DNA of 64,000 nucleotides from Bradyrhizobium sp. LLZ17 (GTDB taxonomy: Bacteria > Pseudomonadota > Alphaproteobacteria > Rhizobiales > Xanthobacteraceae). The stretch covers positions 6,429,001 through 6,493,000 of the forward strand of contig NZ_CP165734.1 in assembly GCF_041200145.1 (NCBI RefSeq), in the 5' to 3' direction. This document shows, piece by piece, positions 19,506 through 28,072 of this stretch. Made by a program: the position numbers and the translations under genes. How positions within the stretch are numbered: position 1 is the first letter of the stretch; each line of letters opens with the position of its first letter. The notes under the pieces are model-generated. The model made no database searches, had not been told where the DNA came from, and worked only from the letters and a program-made list of their open reading frames with translations.

Positions 19506-19534
19506 AACGTCCCGCCCCTGGCGGCCGGGACGTT
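19506..19534. terminator. hairpin between convergent hyuB and gst
   Basis: AACGTCCCG pairs perfectly with CGGGACGTT across an 11-base loop. There is no T tract, so it may be a weak or factor-assisted terminator serving both convergent genes. Confidence 0.45.
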
Positions 19535-19552
19535 GCCATTGATGGGCTGGCC

Positions 19553-20197
19553 TTACGCCGCCGCCTTCTTCCGCGCCTGCTCCGCCTTATACAGTTCGAA
19601 CTCTTCCGCGATGGCCTTTGCGATCGACGGCCGCTGGCGATGGTGCTCGTAGTAAGCCTTCACGTTCGGCCATTTTGCCAGCTCGATCGGCGGGGTCGCC
19701 ATGGTCCAATTGATGACCGTGACGAGATAAGCATCCGCAACGCTGAAATGATCGAGCAGGAAGACGCGGCCCTTGAGGTAGTTGTCGACATAGTCGAGCC
19801 GTGACAGGTTCTTCTCCAGCACGTAGGCCTTGGCTTCCTGCGGCGCCTTGCGGTCGAGCACCGGCACGAACAGGCCCTTGTGCAGTTCGGTGCCGATGAA
19901 GCAGAGCCATTGATGCAACCGCGTGCGCTCGATCCCGGGTCGCGTGCCGATGCCGGACTGCGGGAACAGGTCCGCGACATATTGCAGGATCGCGGCGTTC
20001 TCGGTCAGCACCACGCCATCGTCGGTGCGCAGCGTCGGCACCAGGCCGATCGGGTTGACGGCGCGAAAATCGGAACCGTCGTTCAGCACTGTCTTGGTCG
20101 GCGGATCGACTTCGAGATAATTCGCTTCGGCGCCGGCTTCGTACAACGCGATGCGGGTCGCCATCGAACAGGCGAGCGGCGAAAAATAGACGTCCAT
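19553..20197 (-). CDS. glutathione S-transferase, beta-class-like
   Basis: 214 aa. The N-terminal thioredoxin-fold start Y-F-S-P-L-A-C-S-M-A-T-R has Cys10, the active residue of beta-class bacterial GSTs, followed by the glutathione-binding cis-proline segment (G-L-V-P-T-L) and E-N-A-A-I. The C-terminal helical domain has the N-capping region F-S-V-A-D-A-Y. Divergent from a TetR gene with a long inverted repeat between, suggesting induction by an electrophile. Confidence 0.88.
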   Translation of the reverse strand: MDVYFSPLACSMATRIALYEAGAEANYLEVDPPTKTVLNDGSDFRAVNPIGLVPTLRTDDGVVLTENAAILQYVADLFPQSGIGTRPGIERTRLHQWLCFIGTELHKGLFVPVLDRKAPQEAKAYVLEKNLSRLDYVDNYLKGRVFLLDHFSVADAYLVTVINWTMATPPIELAKWPNVKAYYEHHRQRPSIAKAIAEEFELYKAEQARKKAAA

Positions 20198-20256
20198 CTG
20201 TGGCCTCCTTGGGCAAATCCCTGGGGTGTTTCTTCAGAGTTCAACCTGGCCAGATT

Positions 20257-20322
20257 GATTTTTGTACTATCTTGCATATTATATCGAGGGTCAAGGATTA
20301 ATTGCGAGATGGTACAAAAATC
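20257..20322. promoter_or_regulatory. 16-bp inverted repeat in the gst/tetR divergent region
   Basis: GATTTTTGTACTATCT (20257-20272) and AGATGGTACAAAAATC (20307-20322) are inverted copies with one mismatch, separated by 34 bases; the second arm covers the tetR start codon. It fits a pair of operator sites or half-sites for the adjacent TetR protein, controlling both itself and gst. Confidence 0.55.
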
Positions 20323-21007
20323 AAAGGGACCGCCTGCAGCGGCATCCGAGCAGCCGAAGCGCCGCGGCCGCCCGCGTGCCTACGAACCCGACGTCGCGCT
20401 CCGCAAGGCGCTCGATCTGTTCCGCACCCAGGGTTTTGCCGCCACCTCGCTCGACGATCTCAGCGAAGCGACCGGCATGAACCGGCCGAGCCTCTACGGC
20501 GCCTTTGGCGATAAGCGCGAGCTCTACATCAAGAGCTACCAGCGCTACCGCGATGACGCGCGCGCCTCGATGCGCGAGATCTTTCGCGAGGAGATGCCGC
20601 TGCGCCAGCGCCTGGAACGCATTTTCGCGTCCGCGCTGAACATCTATCTTTCCGGCGAAACCGGACCGCGCGGCTGCTTCACGGTGGTCACCGCGGCCTC
20701 TGAAGCCGTGGGTGATCCCGATATCCGCGCCATGGTGCTGGACGGCCTGTCCGAACTCGACAAGGCTTTCGCCAGTTGCTTCCGCCGCGCCAAGGAAAAG
20801 GGCGAATTGCCGGATAGCGCCGACCCCGCCGTGCTGGCGCAACTCGCTTCGGCAACAGTGCACTCGATCGCCGTCCGTTCCCGCGTCCGAGTGCCGCGGA
20901 AGGAACTGGAGGCAATCGTGACCGGGGCGATTGATCTGATGGTGGGAGCTGGCGCTAACGGTCGAGTCGTCCCGGCGAAGGCCGGGACCCATAACCACAG
21001 GGAGTAG
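20309..21007 (+). CDS. TetR/AcrR-family regulator with repeat-derived C-terminus
   Basis: 232 aa. A basic N-terminus (R-R-G-R-P-R) precedes a helix-turn-helix with L-S-E-A-T-G-M-N-R-P-S-L-Y-G-A-F-G. A conserved G-P-R-G-C-F motif in the ligand domain is shared with many TetR regulators of this group. The last residues (V-V-P-A-K-A-G-T-H-N-H-R-E) are encoded by the REP-like element at 20966, so the native C-terminus has been replaced or extended by repeat insertion. Confidence 0.85.
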   Translation: MVQKSKGPPAAASEQPKRRGRPRAYEPDVALRKALDLFRTQGFAATSLDDLSEATGMNRPSLYGAFGDKRELYIKSYQRYRDDARASMREIFREEMPLRQRLERIFASALNIYLSGETGPRGCFTVVTAASEAVGDPDIRAMVLDGLSELDKAFASCFRRAKEKGELPDSADPAVLAQLASATVHSIAVRSRVRVPRKELEAIVTGAIDLMVGAGANGRVVPAKAGTHNHRE

Positions 21008-21100
21008 TTTGGCCAAGAGTCTCAGTTGAGGGTTCAAGCTCCTCGTACCGAAGACCATCGCGGCATCAGCGGTATGGGTCCCGGCCTTCGCCGGGACGAC
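20966..21100 (+). repeat. REP-pair element, copy A
   Basis: Bounded by perfect 28-bp inverted arms (20966-20993 and 21073-21100), each containing GTCCCGGCGAAGGCCGGGAC or its complement, itself an 8-bp-stem hairpin with a GAAG loop. The interior matches copy B (23215-23341) in inverse orientation, for example ATAACCAC and GTAGTTTGGC blocks. It begins inside the tetR coding region and ends 28 bases past the MCP stop. Confidence 0.85.
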
Positions 21101-21127
21101 ATACGTTAGCAGCGCGATCACGTACCG

Positions 21128-23095
21128 TTATGCCGCGCGGATATGTGCGAGGAAGCGGTCCACCTCGTCGCGCAGCCGTTGCGACTGCCTGGACAGCTCG
21201 ACCGCGGAACCCAGCACTTCCTCGGCCGCCGTGCCCGTGGCGGCGATGCCGTCGGTGACACCGGCGATGTTCTGCGAGACTTCGCCGGTGCGGGCCGCGG
21301 CCTGCTGGACGTTCTGCGCGATCTCCTGGGTCGCCGTGCCTTGCTGGCCGACCGCGGCCGCGATCGCCGCCGAGATTTCGTCGACCTGCTGGATCGTCGC
21401 GCAGATCGACTGGATGCCTTCCACGGCGCCACTGGTCTCGCCCTGCACGGCCGTCACCTGCGCGCCGATCTCCTCGGTGGCCTTTGCGGTCTGGGTTGCC
21501 AGCGCCTTGACCTCGGAGGCGACGATCGCGAAGCCGCGGCCGGCCTCGCCCGCGCGCGCCGCTTCGATGGTGGCATTGAGCGCCAGCAAATTGGTTTGCC
21601 CCGCGATGCCGCTGATGAAGGAGACCACGTCGCCGATCTTCTGGGCTGCCTCGGCCAGGCTCTGCACGCGCGCATTCGACTGGCGTCCGTCGCTCGCGGC
21701 CTTGCCGACCACTTCGGTCGCATGGGCAAGCCGCCGGCTGATCTCGGTCATCGACGAGGACAGCTCTTCGGCAGCGGCCGCCACCGTCTGCACGTTCTCC
21801 GAGGCGAGTGCCGAGGCCGACGACACCGTGCGGGTCTGCTGCCGTGACTGCTCGACGATGGCCGACATCGAGCGCGCGGTGTGCTCCATCTCGACCGCGG
21901 CTGCCGACACGGTGGTGACGACGTCGCGGATGCTGGCCTCGAAATTGTCGGCGAGCGCGGCAAACGCACGGCGCTTCTCCGATCTGGACTGCGCCTTGGC
22001 GTCGGCCTGTTCGGCCTGAAGCTTGCTGAAGTTCAGCGCGTTGTCGCGGAACACCGCAACCGCCTTCGCCATCGCGCCGACCTCGTCATCCGCCTTGCTG
22101 GCGGGGATCACGACCTCGAGCCGTCCGTTCGCAAGCTCGCGCATGGCGGTCGTGATCGACAGGATCGGCCGCGAGATGCTGCGGGCGATGAGATAGCCGA
22201 CGATCGCTGCGAGGATCAGGCCGAGAGCGGCAATTCCCATCGCCAAGATCCAGGCGCGATCGGCGGACGCTTCGTAATCGGCGTTGTCCATTACCAGTTC
22301 GACGGCGCCCAGCGGCTTGCCGGAGAAATCCCTGATCGGCCCGAGCAGCGCCGCAACCGGCGCGCCGTCGAGCTTCGCTTGCCGCACCGTGAAGCTGCCC
22401 CCGGTGGCGCGGCCGTAATCAGCCGCATCGAAGAAGCTCTTGCCCTTGAGCGTGCCGCCGAACAGCTTGAAGCCGCCGCCGTCGGCGAGATGGAAGGCGA
22501 TGTCGACGTGGCGACTGGCCCTGAAGTCGTCGAGGAAGGACTGGCCGAAGGTCAGGCCGAACTCCACCGAACCGAGATGCTTGCCGGCTTGCGCGATGGG
22601 CACCACGCCGCGGATGCCAAGCCCTGCGAGGCCGCCCTCGAGGCCGACCACGACCCTGTGCTCCTGGTTGGCGTCGACAACAGTCTTGCGGAAACTGGAG
22701 AGGTCGTCGCCGAATTTGGCGGGCTGGTGCACGCGTAGGAAGGAGGTCGCGGGCGGCGTATGGAACTGGAACTGCTCGACGCCGTATTCCGACTTGGTCG
22801 CGGCAAACACCGGCCCGAACAGTCCGACCAGGGAGCTGCGATCCTGCTTGGCCATCGCCTCCTGCGTCGCCGGCATTGCGGCCACCACCGCGCTCATGGC
22901 GGCGGCGCGGTGGGACTCTTCCGAAATCCGCGACAGCAGCGCATCATAATGGCTGCGCAGCTCGCGCTGGTCGGCGCGGTCGATGATCCCCGCGATGATC
23001 CACATCGCCCCAAGCACGGCAAACAGGGCGGTCGCCGCCGCGGTGACCGCCAGCGCAACCGTGATCCGCATCCTGAGGCCAAGCGTCGTCCGCAT
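21128..23095 (-). CDS. methyl-accepting chemotaxis protein
   Basis: 655 aa from ATG 23095. Order: membrane segment at about residues 8-30, a periplasmic sensor of ~240 residues (dCACHE-like, not confidently typed), a second membrane segment near 285-305, HAMP, then a long signalling coiled coil. The coil includes the hairpin-tip sequence [21 protein letters not shown]. It signals to CheA/CheW at the cell pole; no other che genes are in the window. It is flanked on both sides by inverted copies of the REP-pair element. Confidence 0.9.
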   Translation of the reverse strand: MRTTLGLRMRITVALAVTAAATALFAVLGAMWIIAGIIDRADQRELRSHYDALLSRISEESHRAAAMSAVVAAMPATQEAMAKQDRSSLVGLFGPVFAATKSEYGVEQFQFHTPPATSFLRVHQPAKFGDDLSSFRKTVVDANQEHRVVVGLEGGLAGLGIRGVVPIAQAGKHLGSVEFGLTFGQSFLDDFRASRHVDIAFHLADGGGFKLFGGTLKGKSFFDAADYGRATGGSFTVRQAKLDGAPVAALLGPIRDFSGKPLGAVELVMDNADYEASADRAWILAMGIAALGLILAAIVGYLIARSISRPILSITTAMRELANGRLEVVIPASKADDEVGAMAKAVAVFRDNALNFSKLQAEQADAKAQSRSEKRRAFAALADNFEASIRDVVTTVSAAAVEMEHTARSMSAIVEQSRQQTRTVSSASALASENVQTVAAAAEELSSSMTEISRRLAHATEVVGKAASDGRQSNARVQSLAEAAQKIGDVVSFISGIAGQTNLLALNATIEAARAGEAGRGFAIVASEVKALATQTAKATEEIGAQVTAVQGETSGAVEGIQSICATIQQVDEISAAIAAAVGQQGTATQEIAQNVQQAAARTGEVSQNIAGVTDGIAATGTAAEEVLGSAVELSRQSQRLRDEVDRFLAHIRAA

Positions 23096-23214
23096 GTCCG
23101 ACTCGTTCTTTGAGCATTGGTTAAGAACGACTATCAACTTCTCGCTAAGAGAGGGTGAACGGGGAGTGGGAACGGGGTGTTCGAGCCGTCCTAGCTATTG
23201 GCCAAAACGTCGGT

Positions 23215-23341
23215 GTCGTCCCGGCGAAGGCCGGGACCCATACCGTGGCATCTATCGATAGTGGTCGGTCGCAGTACCGAACTGCGATTCTCCGCCAAAC
23301 TACACCCCGTGGTTATGGGTCCCGGCCTTCGCCGGGACGAC
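23215..23341 (-). repeat. REP-pair element, copy B (inverse of copy A)
   Basis: Same 28-bp perfect inverted arms as copy A, at 23215-23242 and 23314-23341, with a related but diverged interior that aligns to copy A when reversed. It lies between the MCP promoter side and the 3' end of the hydroxyacid dehydrogenase. The two copies are about 2.1 kb apart. Confidence 0.85.
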
Positions 23342-23366
23342 ATCGAATGTGTAGTGCCGGCGAGCC

Positions 23367-24333
23367 CTAATACCCTCTTCCCCGGTCCACCACATTCTCC
23401 AGCGCGCCGTCCGCCTCGAACCGCGCGATCTGCTCGGCGACGTAGGCCGAGATCGCATCCGCGTCGGTGTCGGCAGCGTTGTGCGGCGTCAGCAGCACCT
23501 TCGGGGTGGCTCCAGAACCGGCTGTCCTTTGGCTGCGGTTCCTCTACGAAGACGTCGAGCGAGGCGGCGCCGAGCGTGCCGTCGTCGAGGCAGGCCAGAA
23601 TATCGGCTTCGTTCTGGAGGCCGCCGCGGCCGGCATTGATCAGCACGGGCGCGCCGAGCGGGCTGTTGCGGTTGAGCTTGGTAAAAACGTCGCGATTGAG
23701 GATGCCGTGCGTGTCCGGCGTCAGCGGCAACAGGGCGACCAGGATGTCGGTCGCGCCCAGGAACGCGTCGATCTGCGCCGCGCCATGGAAGCATTCGACG
23801 CCCTCGATCGTGCGCGGGCTGCGGCTCCAGCCGGTGACACGGAAGCCGAGCCGCCGCAACACATCGGCCGCATCGGCGCCGAGCGTGCCCAACCCCATGA
23901 CGCCGACCGTGACCGCGCTCGCCGGCCACTGATACCTTGGCGCCCAGAGCTTCTCGCGCTGCGACTGCCGCAGATAAAGCTCCTGACGGTGGTGCATCAA
24001 GACGTGCAGCACGACATATTCGGTCATGCGGTTGGTGAGATCGGGCACGGCGACGCGGACCAGCGGCACGTCGGGCAGGCTGTTATCCGCCATCAGCGCA
24101 TCGACGCCGGCGCCGAGATTGAAGATCGCGCGCAAGTTCGGGAATGCCTTGAGATCGCCCGGCACCGGCTTCCACACCGCGGCATAGTGCACCTCCGCCG
24201 GATCGAGCCCGGCATCGGGCAGCAGCACCACGCCGCGGTCGCCGCAGACTGCCTCGAACCGGGCCTTCCAACGCTCCGGCAGCCAGTTCTGCTGCGTGCT
24301 GTTGATCAGGACGGCCAGTGTGCCTTTGCTCAT
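23367..24333 (-). pseudogene. D-2-hydroxyacid dehydrogenase (GhrA-like), frameshifted as sequenced
   Basis: NAD(P)-dependent glyoxylate/hydroxypyruvate reductase A type. The Rossmann motif is G-L-G-T-L-G-A-D-A, followed by the I-N-A-G-R-G-G region with the catalytic Arg and the S-L-D-V-F segment carrying the Glu. The frame breaks at 23503-23506 (GGGG on the plus strand). Removing one base restores H-P-K-V-L-L-T-P-H-N with the catalytic His and a 321-aa enzyme ending at 23367. The start at 24333 begins M-S-K-G-T-L-A-V. Confidence 0.82.
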
Positions 24334-24475
24334 TCGAAGCGCCTCGTCGGGTTCCGTTTCAGGGCTCTCCTTGGCACGATCCACCGGTTTTTTCTTGCAA
24401 ATTTTTTCCGCAGCCCTGTCGGGCCGGGGCATATTGGATCGTCTTCAAAACAAGTGTTCGGAGAAGGTGCTGCCC

Positions 24476-24844
24476 ATGCTTTATGCGATCCTTTGCTATC
24501 ATGACGAGGACTTCGTCGGCTCCTGGAGCAAGGACCAGGACGACGCGGTGATGAAGAAGCTCGCCGTGGTGCAGGACAAGCTCACCAGGGAGGGTCGGCT
24601 CGGCCCGGTGGCGCGGCTGTTGCCGACCACGGCAGCCGCGACGCTGCGCAAGGAGGAGCCGCCGCTGGTCATAGACGGCCCCTATGCCGAGACCAAGGAG
24701 CAGTTGCTCGGCTTCTACATCGTCGATTGCAAGAACCTTGACGAGGCGCTCGATGTCGCGCGCGACCTCGGCGCGGCCAATCCCGGGGGCGCCTATGAGG
24801 TGCGCCCCGTGGGCGTGTTCAGGCCCGGAGGAAATCTGACGTGA
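24476..24844 (+). CDS. YCII-related (DGPF-type) protein, ECF42 partner
   Basis: 122 aa YCII-like alpha/beta barrel with the D-G-P-Y-A-E-T-K version of the DGPF motif at about residue 67. Its stop overlaps the GTG start of the sigma factor. DGPF proteins are the conserved genomic neighbours of ECF42 sigma factors; their biochemical role is unknown. No signal peptide. Confidence 0.85.
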   Translation: MLYAILCYHDEDFVGSWSKDQDDAVMKKLAVVQDKLTREGRLGPVARLLPTTAAATLRKEEPPLVIDGPYAETKEQLLGFYIVDCKNLDEALDVARDLGAANPGGAYEVRPVGVFRPGGNLT

Positions 24845-26142
24845 GCGAAGCTGATACCGGCTGGATCGAGACCGCGCTGACGTCGGCGCGACCTCAGGCG
24901 GTCGGCGCGCTGCTCCGTTATTTCCGCGATCTCGATACCGCCGAGGAAGCCTTCCAGAACGCGTCCTTGCGCGCGCTGAAAACCTGGCCGCAGAACGGGC
25001 CGCCGCGCGATCCCGCGGCCTGGCTGATCATGGTCGGCCGCAACGTCGCGATCGACGAGGTGCGCCGCACCCGCAAGCAGCAGCCGTTGCCGGAGGACGA
25101 TCAGGCGATCTCCGACCTCGACGACGCCGAGGGCGCGCTTGCCGAACGCCTCGACGGCTCGCATTATCGCGACGATATCTTGCGGCTGATGTTCATCTGC
25201 TGCCATCCGCAGCTGCCGGCGACGCAGCAGATCGCGCTCGCGCTCCGCATCGTCTCCGGCCTGACCGTGAAGCAGATCGCGCGGGCCTTCCTGGTCTCGG
25301 ACGCGGCGATGGAGCAGCGCATTACCCGCGCCAAGGCGAGGGTCGCGGATGCCGGCGTGCCGTTCGAGACGCCCGGCGCGGTCGAGCGCTCGGAGCGGCT
25401 CGCCGGCGTCGCGGCGATGATCTATTTGATCTTCAACGAGGGCTATTCGGCCAGCGGCGACACCGCCGAAATCAGAAAGCCGCTGTGCGAGGAGGCGATC
25501 CGGCTGGCGCGGCTGTTGCTGCGGCTGTTCCAGAGCGAGCCGGAGATCATGGGACTGGCGGCGCTGCTGCTGTTGCAGCATGCACGCAGCGCAGCGCGGT
25601 TTGCCGAGGACGGCTCGCTCATTCTGCTGGATGACCAGGACCGCTCGCTATGGAACGGCACCATGATCGCGGAGGGGCTGGCGCTGATCGACAAGGCGAT
25701 GCGTCACCACCGCAGCGGACCCTATCAGATCCAAGCCGCGATCGCCGCGCTGCATGCGCGCGCCGCAACGCCGGAGGAGACCGACTGGTCCCAGATCGAC
25801 CTGCTCTACGGCGCGCTGGAGCTGATGCAGCCCTCGCCGGTGGTGACGCTTAACCGCGCGGTCGCGGTGTCCAAGGTGCGCGGGCCGCAGGCGGCGCTCG
25901 ATCTGATCGAGCCTCTGGCGCCAAAACTCGCCAACTATTTCCATTTCTACGGCGTGCGCGGCGCCTTCCTGATGCAGCTCGGGCGCAATGACGAAGCGCG
26001 CGTCGCCTTCGATCGCGCCATCGCGCTGGCCAATACGTCGGCGGAGGCCGCCCACATCCGCATGCACATCGATCGCCTGATCCGGGATAGCCAGCCGAAG
26101 GATGGCAACGGCAACACCCGGAAAGGTGCGAAGGCGACATAG
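24841..26142 (+). CDS. ECF42-type RNA polymerase sigma factor with C-terminal TPR-like domain
   Basis: 433 aa from a GTG start overlapping the YCII stop. The sigma-2 region (A-E-E-A-F-Q-N-A, then the R-N-V-A-I-D-E-V-R-R -10-binding helix) and a sigma-4 region with L-T-V-K-Q-I-A-R-A-F are followed by a long C-terminal extension. That extension contains a DUF6596-like segment (F-N-E-G-Y) and TPR-like helices, and replaces an anti-sigma factor in ECF42 proteins. No anti-sigma gene is nearby. Activity is likely controlled through the C-terminal domain. Confidence 0.88.
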   Translation: MSEADTGWIETALTSARPQAVGALLRYFRDLDTAEEAFQNASLRALKTWPQNGPPRDPAAWLIMVGRNVAIDEVRRTRKQQPLPEDDQAISDLDDAEGALAERLDGSHYRDDILRLMFICCHPQLPATQQIALALRIVSGLTVKQIARAFLVSDAAMEQRITRAKARVADAGVPFETPGAVERSERLAGVAAMIYLIFNEGYSASGDTAEIRKPLCEEAIRLARLLLRLFQSEPEIMGLAALLLLQHARSAARFAEDGSLILLDDQDRSLWNGTMIAEGLALIDKAMRHHRSGPYQIQAAIAALHARAATPEETDWSQIDLLYGALELMQPSPVVTLNRAVAVSKVRGPQAALDLIEPLAPKLANYFHFYGVRGAFLMQLGRNDEARVAFDRAIALANTSAEAAHIRMHIDRLIRDSQPKDGNGNTRKGAKAT

Positions 26143-26251
26143 GGCGTCCCTGTTGCCACGGCGTCACCCCGGCCACGGCGAAAAAATTCGTGCAGACGTG
26201 TCGGACTTACGCAATCCGCTTCGTCCTAGGCCCGTGTCCAGGGAGCCATTG

Positions 26252-26788
26252 ATGCTGAAAGCTGTTGCCATCGTCACCGTCGTGCTCACGGCCGGGATCG
26301 CCGCCGTCGTCGTCTTCGCGCTGACCAAGCCGGACAAATTTCGCGTCGAGCGCTCGCTCGCCGTGAAGGCGCCGGCCGACGCCATCTATCCGGTCGTGGC
26401 GGATTTCCACTTCTGGACCAGCTGGTCGCCCTACGAGGGTCGCGACCCCGCCATGAAGCGCAGCTTCGGCGGAACCACGCTGGGAAAGGGCGCGACCTAT
26501 GCCTGGGACGGCAACAACAATGTCGGTGCCGGCCAGATGGAGATCCTCGAGGCGAGCACGCCGTCGAAACTGCGCATCAAGCTCGATTTCGAGCGTCCCT
26601 TCGAGGGCCACAACATCGCCGAGTTCACCTTTGTGCCGCAAGGCGATGCAACACTGGTCACGTGGGCGATGTACGGTCCGGCCCCGTTCCTGTCCAAGCT
26701 GATGCAGGTCTTTGTCAACATGGACAGAATGATCGGCAAGGATTTTGAGGCCGGTCTCACCAGCCTCAAGAAGCTCACGGAGAAGTAA
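26252..26788 (+). CDS. SRPBCC-family protein with N-terminal membrane anchor
   Basis: 178 aa. The first ~25 residues are a hydrophobic segment (A-I-V-T-V-V-L-T-A-G-I-A-A-V-V-V-F-A), followed by a START/Bet v1-like fold (V-E-R-S-L-A-V-K-A-P-A-D-A-I-Y-P-V-V-A-D) usual for polyketide-cyclase/AHSA1-like lipid-binding proteins. It lies 110 bases after the sigma factor and may belong to the same stress module. The ligand is unknown. Confidence 0.8.
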   Translation: MLKAVAIVTVVLTAGIAAVVVFALTKPDKFRVERSLAVKAPADAIYPVVADFHFWTSWSPYEGRDPAMKRSFGGTTLGKGATYAWDGNNNVGAGQMEILEASTPSKLRIKLDFERPFEGHNIAEFTFVPQGDATLVTWAMYGPAPFLSKLMQVFVNMDRMIGKDFEAGLTSLKKLTEK

Positions 26789-26814
26789 AAAGCTCTACGA
26801 CAAGGAGAGAAACG

Positions 26815-27228
26815 ATGCTCAATCCCTATCTGTTCTATCAGGACACCTGCGAAGCTGCGTTCAACTTCTATGCCAAGGTTCTCGGTGGCAAGATCGAGAT
26901 GATAATGCGTGCCTCCGAGGGGCCGCCGGACATGCGGCCCTCGCCCGGCCGCGAGAACATGATCATGCATGCGCGGATGTCGCTGCCGGACGGCAGCGTG
27001 CTGATGGCGTCCGATGCGCCGCCGGAACATGTTGAGAAGCCGCAGGGGTTTTCGATTTCGTTGACGATCACCGAGGTCGCCGATGCCGAGCGCAAGTTCA
27101 ACGCGCTCGCCGATGGCGGCACCGTCACCATGCCCTTCAGCAAGACTTTCTGGGCCAAGGGATTTGGCATGTGCGTCGACAAGTTCGGCATCCCCTGGAT
27201 GGTGAACTGCCCGGCGGAAGGGATGTGA
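26815..27228 (+). CDS. VOC-family protein (PhnB/glyoxalase-like)
   Basis: 137 aa with the PhnB-like start N-P-Y-L-F-Y-Q-D-T-C-E-A-A-F-N-F-Y and the closing W-M-V-N-C segment. VOC folds bind a divalent metal in dioxygenases, glyoxalases and resistance proteins, but PhnB-like members are mostly uncharacterised. It is 26 bases after the SRPBCC gene with an AAGGAGAGA ribosome site; probably co-transcribed. Confidence 0.85.
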   Translation: MLNPYLFYQDTCEAAFNFYAKVLGGKIEMIMRASEGPPDMRPSPGRENMIMHARMSLPDGSVLMASDAPPEHVEKPQGFSISLTITEVADAERKFNALADGGTVTMPFSKTFWAKGFGMCVDKFGIPWMVNCPAEGM

Positions 27229-27476
27229 GGACGGGCGTGATCGCCCGAGTAAAGCGTTGAGCCGCGACGCTCTCTTTCTAATTTACGGAGAGGGCGTCGC
27301 GTCGAATCGCGATGGTGCCGTCCCCGGCACCGATGCCGGGAACTTGGATTGCGACGCTCATCGCATCGCACAACAATTGGCGAAATATTAGGCTGTAAAA
27401 TCCACCTCAGAATCGCTTATTCTATTACCACAAAAGATACAATCTTGGGTGGACGTGACTTGGAAGGGAGCGACCG
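27229..27476. other. intergenic region with hairpin
   Basis: GCGACGC (27264-27270) pairs with GCGTCGC (27294-27300), with a further TCTC/GAGA pairing inside the loop; there is no T run. It probably marks the end of the ECF42-SRPBCC-VOC transcripts. The rest up to 27476 is relatively AT-rich and may hold the promoter of the small ORF that follows. No other gene is seen. Confidence 0.4.
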
Positions 27477-27572
27477 ATGGCGGCGGCGCTACAAATTAAT
27501 CTTGCTCTCTGGGGAATGCTGATCTGCGCCAGCATCAAGCTGGCGCCAATCATGCAGGCTGTTTTCTTTTAG
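27477..27572 (+). CDS. putative 31-aa hydrophobic small protein
   Basis: ATG at 27477 with a strong ribosome site (GGAAGGGAG) at normal spacing. The product begins M-A-A-A-L-Q-I-N-L-A-L-W and is mostly hydrophobic, so it is a possible single membrane segment. It sits in an otherwise empty region. I do not recognise a characterised family; the support is the ribosome site and composition only. Confidence 0.45.
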   Translation: MAAALQINLALWGMLICASIKLAPIMQAVFF

Positions 27573-27625
27573 AAGAACAGCCGCGCGGCTAGCACGAAAG
27601 TTCCGAGGCCCCAGTCCTCGAATCG

Positions 27626-28063
27626 TCATCGACAGCGCGGATAGATGGCAGCGAGGTCGCGGCCTCTGAGCAAAAGCAAGCGCGATGTCAGGCCGCCGCG
27701 CCGGCTGATCCAGTCGCGCACCGGACCGGGATAGGCTTGCAGCACGGCGTCGGAGGCCTCGGGTTCGGCATAGAAGCGTCCGCGCCGGTCGAGCGAGCGC
27801 GCCGCATGGAAGCCAAGCACGGCGCGCCGGGTGACGCAGATGCGCTCGCCCGGCACGATGCTTAGCACCAGCGTGCAGGCGGACAGGCACGGCCCGTCGA
27901 TCACGACGCGTTCGCCGCTATCGCGCACCTTCTCGAACAAATCAAGGAACGGTCCGACCTGTCCGCCCGGACTCTGGATGATGCGGACCTCGGCGGACGC
28001 GGGCGTGGAGCTGAACAGCGCAGTCGCCAGCGTGATCATCGTGACGAACGCGGGGCATTGCAT
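27626..28063 (-). CDS. secreted ClpP/crotonase-fold-like protein
   Basis: 145 aa. A signal peptide ends at P-A-S-A around residue 24. The mature part starts S-P-G-G-Q-V and has G-P-C-L-S-A-C-T, where the Ser between two cysteines is placed like the nucleophile of ClpP-class serine proteases in periplasmic COG3904-like proteins; a His (G-F-H-A-A) follows. Catalysis is not proven. Only 9 bases downstream of the SDR, with a clear AGGAG site, so probably in one operon. Confidence 0.65.
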   Translation of the reverse strand: MQCPAFVTMITLATALFSSTPASAEVRIIQSPGGQVGPFLDLFEKVRDSGERVVIDGPCLSACTLVLSIVPGERICVTRRAVLGFHAARSLDRRGRFYAEPEASDAVLQAYPGPVRDWISRRGGLTSRLLLLRGRDLAAIYPRCR

Positions 28064-28072
28064 GCAGCACTC

